From contig CM033105.1 of assembly GCA_019321725.1 (NCBI GenBank), positions 17,019,861 to 17,083,860 of the forward strand: 64,000 nt of DNA, written 5' to 3'. Under the pieces are notes generated by a model. It saw only the letters and a program-made list of their open reading frames with translations, ran no database searches and was not told the origin of the DNA. This document shows, piece after piece, positions 12,789 to 23,807 of this stretch. Within the stretch, counting starts at the first letter, position 1. Every line of letters begins with the position of its first letter. A program made the position numbers and the translations under genes. This stretch comes from Paulownia fortunei. Lineage: Eukaryota > Streptophyta > Magnoliopsida > Lamiales > Paulowniaceae.

Positions 12789-14397
12789 TGCTACAACTTT
12801 AAGGTTGCAAACCCAAGTGCAGGTTGTAGTAAGTAATAAATTTCTCGTGAGTCCGAGATCGATCCACAGGGAAGTTGTTTGAAGAATTCAAGTTTATATT
12901 TATAAAAAGATGGAGTTTATGTGAATCAAAAATATATGAACAATTAATGTATGATGTAGCTAAAGAAAAAAATCGAAGTAATAAAAGTACTGAGGATTAG
13001 GGATCCACTCTTGAGTTTTGGATAGATAAATGGTTATTTATTCTTTTTACCTCTATTAATTGCCACAATTGGAATCCATACATAATGAAGGTTCCAATGG
13101 AAGATATTATCAAGTAACTCATGCAATAAGGTAATCATGATATTGTCTTACTATTGCAAATTATCTCTTAACGCCAACACTTATTTATGGGATCAAGCAT
13201 TTATATACTCCTTCGTCAACAACAAATCAAGGTTTCACATTAGAAGTCGGTGGGGTAAAACCGTACAATAAGCTAAATGAACCTAAGTATTTGTTGTGCC
13301 ATTGGAGATACATAAATCAAGAATCACCACAAAAATAAGTAGGGTTTAGATAAAAATAATAATAATAATACAACATACTTAAACAATTTCTACCCTTATA
13401 ACCATTTCTCTTCCTCCATCAAGAAATTCACCCTTTTTCCTCAACAAAATAAAATTTAGAAAGACATAATAAAAGTAACAAAGACTAAAAATATAAGAGA
13501 AACTAGAGAATGCATTTCTATTACTACTAGAAAACTTACAATACTAGAAAACATACAAACTAGATAACTTAGCCTAAAGAAACCCTCTACCCCCCTCTTA
13601 CAAGCTGAATACATGGCCTATTTATAGTACTTGGAGTAAGCTAGAGGCCAAACAAATAATGGAGGGGTTAATCAAGTGGTATGCTAGTTGCTAAGAGTTG
13701 GCAAGTTGTTACACAAATTTCTCATCCATTGAATTGAATTACATTTTTTGGTCAGATACAGCCAGAGTTTGAAGATACATAAAGAATAAAAATTGTAGAT
13801 CTTTCAACGCTAATATATTTTCATATATCTTTTGTCAAATTTGGCGATCGATGAAGGAGATATGGTCAAATTACCGAGTCATGTCCAAGAGCCGCCCTGT
13901 AACATCAGCAGCAACTTGCAGCCTATGGTTTTACCATTTCGACACATTTTCATACCATCTTGTCTTCAGAAAACTTATTTATTTACCTCTTGGGTATAAC
14001 ATATCCGAATTTCAGACCAAAATAAATTTGGGCTCAAGATATATAACCGAATTGGTAAAATAAGTCAATACTGGGCTGAACTCTGATCTGAATTTTGGTG
14101 ATCCATTTTGTGTAATTACTTGGACGAATTTTATGCTATCATCAAGACTAAATTGGGCTAAGGTCCAACATAAAAGTTATACCTCTATCTCTTGGTTTTC
14201 AAATGAAACAAGCTTCAGGTCCATAGAGCTTTTGATCATGAAGTTATGCTCAAATTACAAAAACTGCACAAGTCTGAAAACATGCTTCCATTTATTCCCT
14301 AACACAAAACATTAATAAAATAAGAATATTAACAAGAATAAAGCAAGAAAAGTATAAAGGATTTGATATAAAAATATGTCAAAATATGCACTTATCA
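12789..14397 (-). repeat. 3' LTR of nested Athila element (family A, complete)
   Basis: A 1609-base LTR. On the minus strand it starts TGATAAGTGCATATTTTGAC and ends AAGTTGTAGCA. It aligns end to end with the solo LTR at 41451-43066. A TATA box (minus-strand CTATAAATAGG) lies at about 13616-13626. The minus strand just outside (14398-14415) reads TTAGGTGTGGGGAATT, a polypurine tract, which makes this the 3' LTR. The 5 bases to its left, TCTAT at 12784-12788, are repeated at 23808-23812. Confidence 0.92.
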
Positions 14398-16123
14398 AAT
14401 TCCCCACACCTAACCCTTGCTTGTCCTCGAGCAAGCTTAAAACAAACATAAACTAATCCACTTTCGTAGGAAATCACGATTGCATTTAGCATATGCAACA
14501 AGCCTTTAAACCCCTATGTGGCCCATAGAGGACAAGTTATAGTCTCGTGAAGGTTTCCAGCAGTGATACCTACAAACACCTATAATAACTATCTTCCAAC
14601 TTTTATTCTCATGAAGCAACAAAGTAATATGGAAATAAAATCAAACAAGTGTTGAGTTTAACTCTTAGTCATTCAAAAATTAATACATTTCCACAATAAT
14701 CATACTCAAGTGTGTGTGTGGACAGTTAATGTCAATAGTGATGAAACTATGCATGTTTCAAATAAGTGAATTCTCATAAAACCTTACAAAACCATCACCC
14801 AATCTCTAACAGAAAAGTTAAACATCATAGGCTCTTCCTTTTGTGCAAATCTCCACTACACTGAAGCACCACACGAAATCAAAAGGTCTTTAACAAAGGT
14901 TGTAATGGGGCCAAAGGGTGGTGATGTAGCTAAGAAATAAAATGATAGGATGCAACAAAGGTTCTAAAAACTTCATGGAATCAGAGACATAAAATTTATC
15001 GATGAAGAATTCTCCAACTCCACAAATTTCACACTGGAGTCTATTGTTATTGAATTGGACCCCTCTTATTCATCTTGCAACATCTCATTTTTAGTTGCAA
15101 CTTGTAGCACTTTGCAACTTTTTTTTTTTTTATATAGAGAAACTCCCCCACACTTATCTTCTATCCCAACCTAAATTTCTTTTGTAAGTCCAAGCTTTCA
15201 ATTGAATGTCTCTTAAACTCCAATCATTTTTAGAACAAGGGTTGGATAATAGTGTATTTAGGCTAAGTAAAAAGATATGGTTACAAAAAAAAAAAATATA
15301 TATTTATTTATTGTAAGGCTCAAAGTGGTTTACTAAGGGGATGTTTTTTTAAATATCATATAGGGAACAAGCTGATTTGCAATGGTGCTAGAAAGCCTAA
15401 TGCCTTAATCATTTTTCTAGTGGTGCACTATCAGTCGTTCGCCTCGACAGACCAAAAGTAAAAGTTCTAATACTCAACCCCTACATGTTGAAGATTCAAG
15501 TGATGATTAGAGTAAGGGCATAAGAACTATATATTTTGACATGATTGTCTTCACACTAAATAACATAACTATTTGTGCAAAATAAAATTTGAGTATAATT
15601 ATCGCAAAAATATATTAACCAAATAACAACATCAAAGTCCAAAACAACACCCATCATCAATTAAACCATATTATTCATGCTTAATTTTAATCATTGAAGT
15701 TGGAAGAACCTATACGACTCAAAAAAAAATATTGGTAATTCACAAACACTTGTTAAAAACTTTACAAACCTGCCATATTATGCAAAAAATAGGGATGCGT
15801 CTCAAGAGTGTTACAATTACCCTTTACTCAGCCACCTTTTTTTCATGCTTTCAACGGACACAGCAAAAAAAACACGCTTGATTTATTATTTATTTATTTA
15901 TTTATTATTTTATTATTTTTATATACTAAAAAAAAAACACACATTGAATATACAAGTCATGATATCAATTATCCCTCCCCCCAACCTAATCGAGACATTG
16001 TCCCCAATGTCAAAAATAGATATGAAAGTAAAGTTTGAAAGATATCACCTGAAATGCGGCTAAAAAAACTGAAACAACAAAACAAACACACATACTATTA
16101 GATAAAATCATTAACAATAAGTA
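14398..16123 (-). other. 3' untranslated region of the Athila element
   Basis: Non-coding. Next to the LTR is the polypurine tract (14398-14415), preceded on the minus strand by a CTTGCTCGAGGACAAGCAAG hairpin-like block at 14421-14440. A second G-rich block (GGTTGGGGGGAGGGATA on the minus strand, 15970-15986) follows a GGGGACAATGT motif at about 15998-16008, so a second polypurine-tract-like site lies just beyond the cargo gene. The remainder is AT-rich. Confidence 0.55.
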
Positions 16124-16777
16124 TCACAGACTGAGAGTCAAATTCAATTTGCGTTTTCGACCATTGTTCCTATTGGACCAATCCACATTGGCCAAGACTG
16201 GATCAGGTTTTGGCACATATGCTAGAAGTTGATCAATCAGCTGGTCAGGTGTTGGAGCAGAAATGATGATTCTTCTCGCAGAAGTTGAAATAAACCCTTT
16301 TTTCGCAGCATGATCTACAAAAGATAGCAAACCATCATAAAAACCATTAACATTAAGAATACCTATAGGTTTTTGGTGAATGTTGAGTTGTGCCCAAAAG
16401 ACAATTTGGAATAATTCTTCCAGTGTACCAAAACCGCCAAGTAGAATGATGAATGCATCCGCATTGTTTAACATATTAGGCATTCTGTCCTGAATGTGTG
16501 ACACTTTCAGCTCATCTCCAATGGTCATACCTGTGATATTCTGTACTGTTAAACATTTTGGGATAACTCCCAAAACTTTGACACCTCCTACATAAGCAGA
16601 AATGGCAACACTCCCCATTAACCCCAAACTGCCTCCCCCATACACTAAATGAATTTTTCTTTCTGCTAAAGTTCTACCAAAATTATTGGCTGCCCCTATA
16701 AACTCACCATTTTTTCCTAGATTGGATCCACAAAAAACACAAATGGAATTAAATTTGCGAGTTGAAGAAACTTTCAT
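16124..16777 (-). CDS. LOG-family cytokinin-activating enzyme, retrotransposon cargo
   Basis: A 217-residue protein of the LOG (LONELY GUY) family. These cytosolic Rossmann-fold enzymes release active cytokinin base from cytokinin riboside 5'-monophosphate. Visible motifs: CVFCGS at residues 13-18, YGGGSLGLMG at 46-55, and GGFGTLEE at 114-121 of the nucleotide-binding PGGxGTxxE motif, whose leading proline is leucine here (113). The arginine at 98 and the glutamate at 121 fit the positions known to be catalytic in the family. Length is normal for a full plant LOG. Plant LOG genes usually have several introns; this one has none, so it probably derives from a processed transcript. It lies on the element's sense strand between integrase and 3' LTR. 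The C-terminus ends in a basic tail (NNGRKRKLNL). It is clearly diverged from typical plant LOGs. Activity is unproven; the P-to-L change may matter. Confidence 0.9.
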   Translation of the reverse strand: MKVSSTRKFNSICVFCGSNLGKNGEFIGAANNFGRTLAERKIHLVYGGGSLGLMGSVAISAYVGGVKVLGVIPKCLTVQNITGMTIGDELKVSHIQDRMPNMLNNADAFIILLGGFGTLEELFQIVFWAQLNIHQKPIGILNVNGFYDGLLSFVDHAAKKGFISTSARRIIISAPTPDQLIDQLLAYVPKPDPVLANVDWSNRNNGRKRKLNLTLSL

Positions 16778-16986
16778 TTTTTTTCTTTTTTTTTTTTGAA
16801 AATAAGTTGTGCAAAAATAGAGTGAGTACGGTGATATTTATTGAGGTGTGAACAGGGATACATTTATTGCATGTCTTTTTCTTTTGTCAAAAAGGTTGAA
16901 AATAAGGACACATACGAAATTTAAAAATTACCTACTACCACGTGTATTTCCTCTGATTTTACGTCCAGTAACGGCTTAAACGCCCT
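16778..16986 (-). promoter_or_regulatory. Spacer upstream of the LOG gene
   Basis: About 210 bases with a T/A-rich leader directly before the start codon (minus-strand poly-A/purine run), an AATAAATATC TATA-like stretch near 16833-16842, and a CACGTG-containing stretch (plus ACCACGTGTA) at 16938-16947, a perfect G-box core. These could form a promoter for the cargo gene, but nothing here proves transcription. Confidence 0.3.
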
Positions 16987-17290
16987 CTATGGGTCGAGGA
17001 TATGCTTCCCATCCAGTTTTCTTATAAACTGGCAAACAGGGTCTTTTAATGTCAGATTTCCAAGACTATAAAGCTCATATTCATTTCGAAAACGATCCCA
17101 TAAATCAAGAATTGCACGTTGTACCAATCCACATGAATGCGTCTCAAGAGTCAATATAATGTGATCTAAAGACTCCTTACTCAGTCCATCCATAATGAAT
17201 TTAAGTTTATCTTCTCGATTTTTAGAGACCATTCCTAAAAAACGACACTTTGTGTGCAAGTCCATCTAGCACAAATATGACAAACTTTCA
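16987..17290 (-). pseudogene. Second half of a broken small cargo gene, Cys-containing
   Basis: A 92-codon frame (16987-17265) starts with MDLHTKC and ends DGKHILDP. It begins in a different frame, within about 25 bases of the point where the upstream cargo frame (17288-17542) stops after a basic GRKK stretch. A third frame across the junction encodes a C-x2-C pair. Together this suggests one ancestral protein split by frame changes. A basic stretch, a Cys cluster and then a short conserved segment ending FIMDGLSKE resembles, in layout only, the cysteine-rich nucleic-acid-binding proteins of some plant flexiviruses. I cannot confirm that. The last 55 residues are unrecognised. Confidence 0.4.
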
Positions 17291-17542
17291 TTTTTTTCGC
17301 CCTTCGTTTTTTGAATATGTGCTTTTACCAAAACCAGACATGTATCTAGTAAGCAAATCTGGAAATTCATGTGAAAACTCACCTGCCCTTACCTTTGCTT
17401 CAATTAACCATCATATGTCCTCCGGAATGCCCTTGTGCATAAGCATCCTCAATCTTTCAATCCTGATTTTATAAATTTTCAAAATTGCATTTTTAGGAAG
17501 AAAAGGAAATCGCTTCTTGAGAGTTAGAAATATGTCACCCAT
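17288..17542 (-). pseudogene. First half of broken cargo gene
   Basis: Starts at ATG 17540-17542 (MGDIFLTLKKRFPF), hits an in-frame TGA at 17411-17413 after 43 codons, then stays open to 17288. The stop sits where a TGG would be restored by one G-to-A change, the usual deamination mark in methylated plant repeats. The readable part is helical and basic and ends with a GKSTYSKNEGRKK stretch. A well-placed TATA box lies about 90 bases upstream. I do not recognise the family with confidence; a plant-virus-like RNA-binding protein is one possibility, and an Athila accessory ORF is another. Confidence 0.45.
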
Positions 17543-17627
17543 TTTGAAAATAACAAGAAAAGAGAATGAGAAAAACAAAGAAAATTTGTACAAAGATTTC
17601 AGTTGTTTGGGAAACTGACAAGTCCGA

Positions 17628-17636
17628 CTTTTATAG
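17628..17636 (-). promoter_or_regulatory. TATA box of the internal cargo promoter
   Basis: Minus-strand CTATAAAAG followed by a pyrimidine-rich leader and the start codon at 17542. The spacing (about 90 bases) fits a TATA box, a start site near 17600 and a short 5' leader. It lies downstream of the integrase frame and is independent of the LTR promoter. Confidence 0.5.
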
Positions 17637-17867
17637 CCACGGAGTACCGTTATCCGCCATTTAACCGGGAAAAGAAGAAATAAAAAATAAAAGAAGAAGA
17701 AGAGAAGAAAAAAAAAATAATGTCAGATAAAAAAATATATACAACACTAATCATAACAAGGGTTAGAAAGAAAAAGAATTTTCTCTTGTGAAAATTGATT
17801 TTCTAGAAATGGTTTAACTCTTTGTCCATTTACTTTGAATATGTTACCATTTCTAGGATTCTCAATG

Positions 17868-18838
17868 TCAATCGCCCCATAAGGATATACTTTTTTTACA
17901 ACAAAAGGACCACTCCGATCTCAATTTTCCAGGAAACAAATGCAATCGAGAATTATAAAGCAAAACCTTTTGACCAACCTCAAATATTTTTCTTGAAATT
18001 TTATTATCATGAAAATCTTTGATTCTTGCTTTATAAATTTTAGAATTCTCATATGCATCATTTCTCAGTTCTTTAAGTTCATTGATTTGCAATTTGCGCA
18101 ATTTTGAAGCTTCATCAAGGTTGAAGTTAAATATTTGATTGCCCAATAAGCTTTATGTTCAAGTTCAACAGGTAAATGACAAGGTTTTCCATAAATTATC
18201 CTATAAGGAGACATGCCTAATGATGTTTTGAAAGCAGTTCTATATGCCCAAAGTGTATCGGTAAGTCTAAGAGACCAATCTTTACGGTTTGGGTTAACTG
18301 TTTTCTCCAAAATTTGTTTTATCTCCCTATTTGCAAGTTCAACTTGTCCATTTGTTTGAGGGTGATAAGGGGTTGCAACTTTATGTATGATTCCATATTT
18401 CTTCATTAAAGTTCCGAAAACTTTGTTACAAAAATATTTTCCTCCATCACTGATAATAGATCTAGGAATTCCAAATCGACTTAAAATATTTTCTTTCAAA
18501 AATTTTATCACTATTTTGTGATCATTGTTTCGACAAGGAATTGCCTCGATCCTTTTTGAAACATAATCTATGGCAACCAATATGTAAAGAAAACCAAATG
18601 ATAATGGAAATGGCCCCATAAAATCAATACCCCAACATTCAAAGATTTCAATCACTAGGATAGGGTGTAGGGGCATCATATTTCTCTTTGAAAGGGACCC
18701 TAACTTTTGACAATTTTCACAACTTTTGCAGAAAGTGTAAGTATCTTTGAAAATAGTTGGCCAATAAAATCCACATTGCAAGATTTTTGCAGTATTTTCT
18801 TTACAGAAAAATGACCACCACATGCTTCTGAATGACAA
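17868..18838 (-). pseudogene. Athila integrase
   Basis: Integrase of the Athila polyprotein in two frames (18065-18838 and 17868-18146), broken by a frameshift near 18130. The zinc-binding CKSCENCQ pair, the first catalytic aspartate in WGIDFMGPF, the second in SDGGKYF and the catalytic glutamate in the [11 protein letters not shown] region are all readable. The C-terminal part has [15 protein letters not shown] and [20 protein letters not shown], a lineage-typical wording. The His part of the HHCC motif lies upstream in another frame (near 18830), a second frameshift. There is no chromodomain, as expected for Athila. Confidence 0.88.
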
Positions 18839-18941
18839 AATTTGACAATATTACCTATCTCATTGTCAGGCACACATCTTTGAAAGATTTGATCTGGACA
18901 ATATTTGAATAGGTATGGATCATCCCAATAATTTTTTTAAC

Positions 18942-19808
18942 CTAAGTCAAAAACTTCTTTTTATCTTGAGAGTTCCAATGTGATGGCATCTTTCCTGTTA
19001 CAAGAAAATTAACAATGTCAGCAAACCAAGGTAAAATAGAAACGTTAAATAATTGTTCATCAGGGAAAGTGTCATTAATAGGTGTGGTTTGAAATGAGTC
19101 ATCACAAACAAGTTTCGACAAATGATCAGCCACTACATTCTCTACTCCCTTTTTATCTCGAATAGTAACATTAAATTCCTGGAGTAAGAGAATCCACCTA
19201 ATCAGTCTTGGTTTAGCATCTTTTTTTGACAAAAGATATTTCAAAGCTGCATGATCACTGAAAACAACAATTGGTGAGCCAACAAGATAAGATCGAAATT
19301 TATCCAATGCAAAAACTACATTAAGTAATTCTTTTTCAATTGTTGTATAATTCAATTGAGCACCATTTAAAGTTTTACTTGCATAGTAAATAACATATGG
19401 TTTTTTATCTTTTCTTTGTCCCAAGACAGCTCCAACAGCATAATCACTAGCATCACACATTATTTCAAAAGGTAAAGTCCAATCTGGAGGCTGCATGAAT
19501 GGAGCAGATGTAAGCATGCTTTTAAACTTAACAAAAGCATTTTCACAGTTTTCAGTCCATTCAAAAATAGTGTCTTTTGTTAGAAGATTACACAAAGGTT
19601 TAGATATTATACTAAAATCTTTGATAAATCTTCTATAAAAACCAGCATGTCCTAAAAATGATCTAATCTCCTTCACAGTCTTTGGTGTTGGCAAATTAGC
19701 AATTAACTCAATTTTAGATTTATCAACCTCAATACCTTCTGATGATATAATGTGTCCAAGAACAATACCAGTTGTTACCATGAAGTGACATTTCTCCCAA
19801 TTAAACAC
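18942..19808 (-). pseudogene. Athila RT C-terminus and RNase H
   Basis: 288 codons covering the RT thumb/connection ([34 protein letters not shown]) and the RNase H domain ([15 protein letters not shown], the catalytic [17 protein letters not shown] segment, [11 protein letters not shown]). It continues the RT frame at 19775-20968 but is offset by a frameshift in the overlap around 19775-19808. The stop at the left end falls just before the integrase zinc finger. Confidence 0.9.
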
Positions 19809-20968
19809 AAGATTCTTTTTTCACACCTGATCAAAATCTTTTCTAAATTAGATAAGCAATCATCAAATGAATTACCAAAAATAGAAAAATCATCCATGAA
19901 GACTTCAAGAAAACATTCAACCATGTCACTAAAAATACTAAGCATGCATCGTTCGAATGTAGCTGGTGCATTACATAATCCAAAAGGCATCCTTCGATAT
20001 GCAAAAGTACCAAAAGGACATGTAAAAGTTGTTTTCTCTTGATCTTCAAGTGCAATTGCAATTTGGTTATATCCAGAATATCCATCTAAAAAGCAATAAA
20101 ATTCGTGTCCTGCAACTCTTTCTAAAATTTGATCCATGAAAGGTAATGGAAAATGATCTTTTCTAGTGATTGAGTTGAGTTTTCTATAGTCAATGCACAT
20201 TCGCCAACCAGTAACAGTCCTAATTGGAATTAATTCATCATTCTCATTCTTGACTATAGTAACTCCAGATTTCTTAGGTACAACTTGAGTCGGACTTACC
20301 CATTTGCTATCAGAAATAGAATAAATAATTCCATTATCTAAGAGTTTAATGACTTCATTTCTTACTACTTCTTTCATATTAGGATTTAGCCTTCGTTGCA
20401 TTTCTCTAGATGGTTTAGCATTTTCCTCTAGATAGATGTTATGTGTGCAAATGAAAGGATTAATATCTTTAATATCAGCAATGGTCCATCCTAAAGCATT
20501 CTTATGCATTTTCAGAGTTTCGATCAACTTACCTTCTTGATATGCATCGAGTTTGGAAGAAATTATTACTGGAAAAGTTTTATTCTCACCCAAGAAAGAG
20601 TATTTCAAATTAACTGGCAAAGGTTTCAATTCAACCACGGGAGCTTTAATACTTGATGGAATAGATTTTACTGTTGATGATGAAAGTTCTTCGAACATTG
20701 GCTTCCAAAAATATTTTTCTTGTACCTGCAAAAATTCAGAGATAGTATTAGTGTGTTCCTTTTTATAAATACTTTCACTTTCAAAACAAGTCTCCAAAGA
20801 ATCTGAAGAGTTAGTAGTAGTAAAGTATTCATGAACAAGTTCCTCAATTGAATCCACTTCATGTACTTCGACATCTTTTGCAGGTTGCATACAAACATTA
20901 AACACATTTAGTTCCAAAGTCATATTTCTAAATGATAACTTCAAAATACCATTTTTACAATTAATCAA
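19775..20968 (-). pseudogene. Athila reverse transcriptase
   Basis: 397 codons. Residues to about 130 form the protease-RT linker (LKPLPVNLKYSFLGE, HKNALGWTIADI). The RT core follows: WVSPTQVVPKKSG, WRMCIDYRKLN, HFPLPFMDQILERVAG, FAYRRMPFGLCNAPATF, and the catalytic FMDDFS in place of the usual YVDD, as is common in Athila. The frame runs off after [11 protein letters not shown] by a frameshift. The catalytic aspartates are intact, so inactivity comes from the frameshifts. Confidence 0.92.
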
Positions 20969-22083
20969 AGCATTTGAAGTTGCAAGAAAAGACGACCCAA
21001 AATGATAGGAATTTGTGTATGTGTTTGTGCAACAGGCTCTGTATCCAAAATAATGAAATCAACTGGAAAGTAAAACTTATCAATTTGTACCAACACATCT
21101 TCTACTATTTCCTTTGGAACTTTAATCGAACGGTCAGCTAATTGGAGTACAACAGAAGTTGTTTTAAGTTCTCCCAAACCTAATTGTTCATAAACTGAGA
21201 AAGGTAGAAGATTTACACTAGCACCAAGATCAAGCAAAGCACGCTCTATTCTAGTGTTTCCTATGATACATGAAATGGTTGGACAACCTGGATCTTTGTA
21301 CTTGGGTAGAGTGAATTGTTGAATGATTGAACTAACATTTTCAGTTAAAAATGCCTTCTTTTGTACATGATGTTTTCTTTTGATTGTACACAAATCTTTC
21401 AAAAATTTGGCATAAGGTGGAACTTGCTTGATTGCATCTAATAATGGAATATTAATCTTGACTTGTTTAAAAATTTCAAAAATTTCAGCATTTAAGTTCA
21501 ATTTCTGAGTTGCTTGCAATCTTTGAGGAAAGGGTGCTGGAGGTAAATATTTTTCTTTTTCTTCATTTTCACGCTTACCTTCTTCAAACTTACCTTTATC
21601 GTCAAGATTATTTTCATTTTTCATTTCTGGAGGTGGATTAGAAACTTTCTCCTTGGGATGAATAATCTTGTCAACAACTTTTCCATTCCGAAGAGTTGTA
21701 ACTGAATTAGCCTCCTTGACTGCATTTTCACCTGAAGAAGAAACATGACACTGAGTAGAAGGATTAGGTTGAGGTTGAGCAGGAAATTTACCTTTTTCAT
21801 GAGTACGCAGAGAAGTTGTCAGTGTTGAAAGTGTGCTTCTGATCTCATTGATAACTTGTGAAGTCTGATTATTGATGTTTGTTTGTTCATGCATAAATGC
21901 TTGCAAAGTCTCCTCAATGGATTTTGTATGTGGAGGTGGATAAGAATGAAAGTTTTGTGGTTTTTGTGAATGCGATGGTTGGGCACGGTTATCATCTCGC
22001 CAACTGAAATTGGGATGATTTCTCCATTGTGGATTGTAAGTTTCAGAATATGGAGAATGGAAAGGCTTTTTGAATGTGTTCAT
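20965..22083 (-). pseudogene. Athila gag C-terminus and aspartic protease
   Basis: 372 codons. The first 170 are low-complexity proline/glutamine/lysine-rich gag linker with PPAPFPQRLQ. The protease follows, with ALLDLGASVNLLPFSVYEQLGLG (D-L-G-A-S loop), VVLQLADRSIKVPKEIVEDV and IPIILGR. The frame ends just after GRLFLQ, by frameshift, at the point where RT continues in another frame. Confidence 0.88.
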
Positions 22084-22092
22084 AAAATTTGC

Positions 22093-22994
22093 TTATACTG
22101 GAAGGTTTGGACATTTATTGGTGGAGTGCCCCAAAAGTTCACAATTGCTACAACTTTCTTCCTCTTGCACAGATTTGATTTCCTTTACTTTCTTAAGTTC
22201 CATGGCTTCAACTTTTCTTGTTAAACTAGCAAGTCTAGCATTTAGATCATCTTCTTGATTAAGGTAATATTTTCCTTTATTACTATTAGCAAGATTAGAT
22301 CTAATAGAACCTTCGGAAGAATTAACACTATGCCATGATTGAGAGTTTTCTGCCAAATGATCTAGGTATTCTAGGGCTTCATCAGGTTCTTTATCAAGAA
22401 ACTCACCATTACACATTGTTTCAACAAATTGTTTTGTTTCAGGAGTTAAACCTTCATAAAAGAAACTAATTAAGCGCCATTTTTCAAAACCATGATGTGG
22501 GCATGGATTCAACAAATCTTTAAATCTTTCCCAACATTGAAAGAAAACTTCATTCGAATTTTGAGAAAAAATTTGAATTTTTCTTTTCAAAGCATTAGTT
22601 TTATGAGTTGGAAAGAATTTTTTTAAGAATTCAGCTTGCATTTCTTGCCAAGTACCAATTGACCTAGGTTTTAAAGAATTAAGCTAATTTTTGCTTTATC
22701 TTTTAAAGAGAAAGGAAATAATTTGAGCTTAACAATCTCATTTGTGCAAGTTTGATCATCAAAAGTGGCACATACTTCATCAAATTCTTTTAAATGCAAG
22801 TAAGGACTTTCAGAGTCTAAACCATGTAAATTAGGAAGTAAAGGGATCATACCTGACTTGAATCGAAAATTATTTGCATTTAGAGGAAAAATGAAACAAG
22901 AAGGAGAAGAATTTCGAGGAGGTTGCAAGTAATAACGCATGGTACGCACCTGTTGATTCTCATTTTCATCCTGGACACTTTCATTTTCAGCCAT
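22093..22994 (-). pseudogene. Athila gag
   Basis: Capsid-type retrotransposon gag. The likely start is ATG 22992-22994 (MAENESVQDENENQQ). The first frame (to 22671) ends by frameshift in KDKAKISL, and the second (22641-22093) continues with FFPTHKTNALKRKIQ, FYEGLTPETKQFVE and the zinc knuckle CSNCELLGHSTNKC (C-x2-C-x4-H-x4-C). The gag start is only about 60 bases from the truncated LTR, so leader and primer site are missing. Confidence 0.88.
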
Positions 22995-23056
22995 GGTGGA
23001 AGTGTGTGGAGATGATTCAAACAAATTTTCAAACAAAGTTTCGGAATTATTTCTTA

Positions 23057-23807
23057 CTAAACAAATAATGGAGGGGTTAATCAAGTGGTATGCTAGTTGC
23101 CAAGAGTTGGCAAGTTGTTACACAAATTTCTCATCCACTGAATTGAATTATATTTTTCGATTAGATACAGCCAGAGTTTGAAGATACATAAAGAATAAAA
23201 ATTGTAGATCTTTCAACGCTAATATATTTTCATATATCTTTTGTCAAATTTGGCGATCGGATGAAGGAGATATGGTCAAATTACTGAGTTATGTCTAAGA
23301 GCCGCCCTGTAACATTAGCAGCAACTTGCAGCCTATGGTTTTACCATTTCGACATATTTTCACACCATCTTATCTTCAGCAAACTTGTTTATTTACCTCT
23401 TGGGTATAACATATCCAAATTTCAGACCAAAATAAATTTGGGCTCAAGATATATAACCGAATTGGTAAAATAAGTCAATACTGGCTGAACTCTGATCTGA
23501 ATTTTGGTGATCCATTTTGTGTAATTACTTGGACGAATTTTCTGCTATCATCAAGACTAAATTGGGCTGAGCTTCCAACATAAAAGTTTTACCTCTATCT
23601 CTTGGCTTTCAAATGAAATAAGGTTCAGGTCCATAGAGCTTTTGATCATGAAGTTATGCTCAAATTACAAAAACTGCACAAGTTTAAAAACATGCTTCCA
23701 TTTATTCCCTAACACAAAACATTAATAAAACAAGAATATTAACAAGAATAAAGCAAGAAAAGTATAAAGGATTTGATATAAAAATATGTCAAAATATGCA
23801 CTTATCA
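23057..23807 (-). repeat. Truncated 5' LTR of the Athila element
   Basis: Matches the first 750 bases of the LTR (13651-14397), with roughly one difference in twenty bases by eye. It ends at TGCACTTATCA and is followed by TCTAT, the target duplication. On the gag side it stops about 25 bases before the TATA box. Hence the TATA box, R, U5, primer-binding site and leader are deleted. Confidence 0.9.

Larger units (their letters stand above)
12789..23807 (-). mobile_element. Athila-lineage LTR retrotransposon carrying a LOG gene
   Basis: An 11-kb Ty3/gypsy element on the minus strand: truncated 5' LTR 23057-23807, gag 22093-22994, protease 20965-22083, RT 19775-20968, RNase H 18942-19808, integrase 17868-18838, a two-gene cargo 16124-17640, a 3' untranslated region, polypurine tract and full 3' LTR 12789-14397. 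A perfect TCTAT target duplication flanks it (12784-12788 and 23808-23812). The Athila assignment rests on the FMDDF RT motif, the DLGAS protease loop and the integrase C-terminal wording ([22 protein letters not shown]). The coding region has at least three frameshifts, and the 5' LTR lacks its promoter, so this copy looks immobile. Athila elements often carry an env-like ORF where the cargo sits here. Confidence 0.93.

Noticed and set aside
19752..22258. Plus-strand frames of 62-96 codons
   Set aside because: Shadows of the Athila gag-pol frames on the minus strand.
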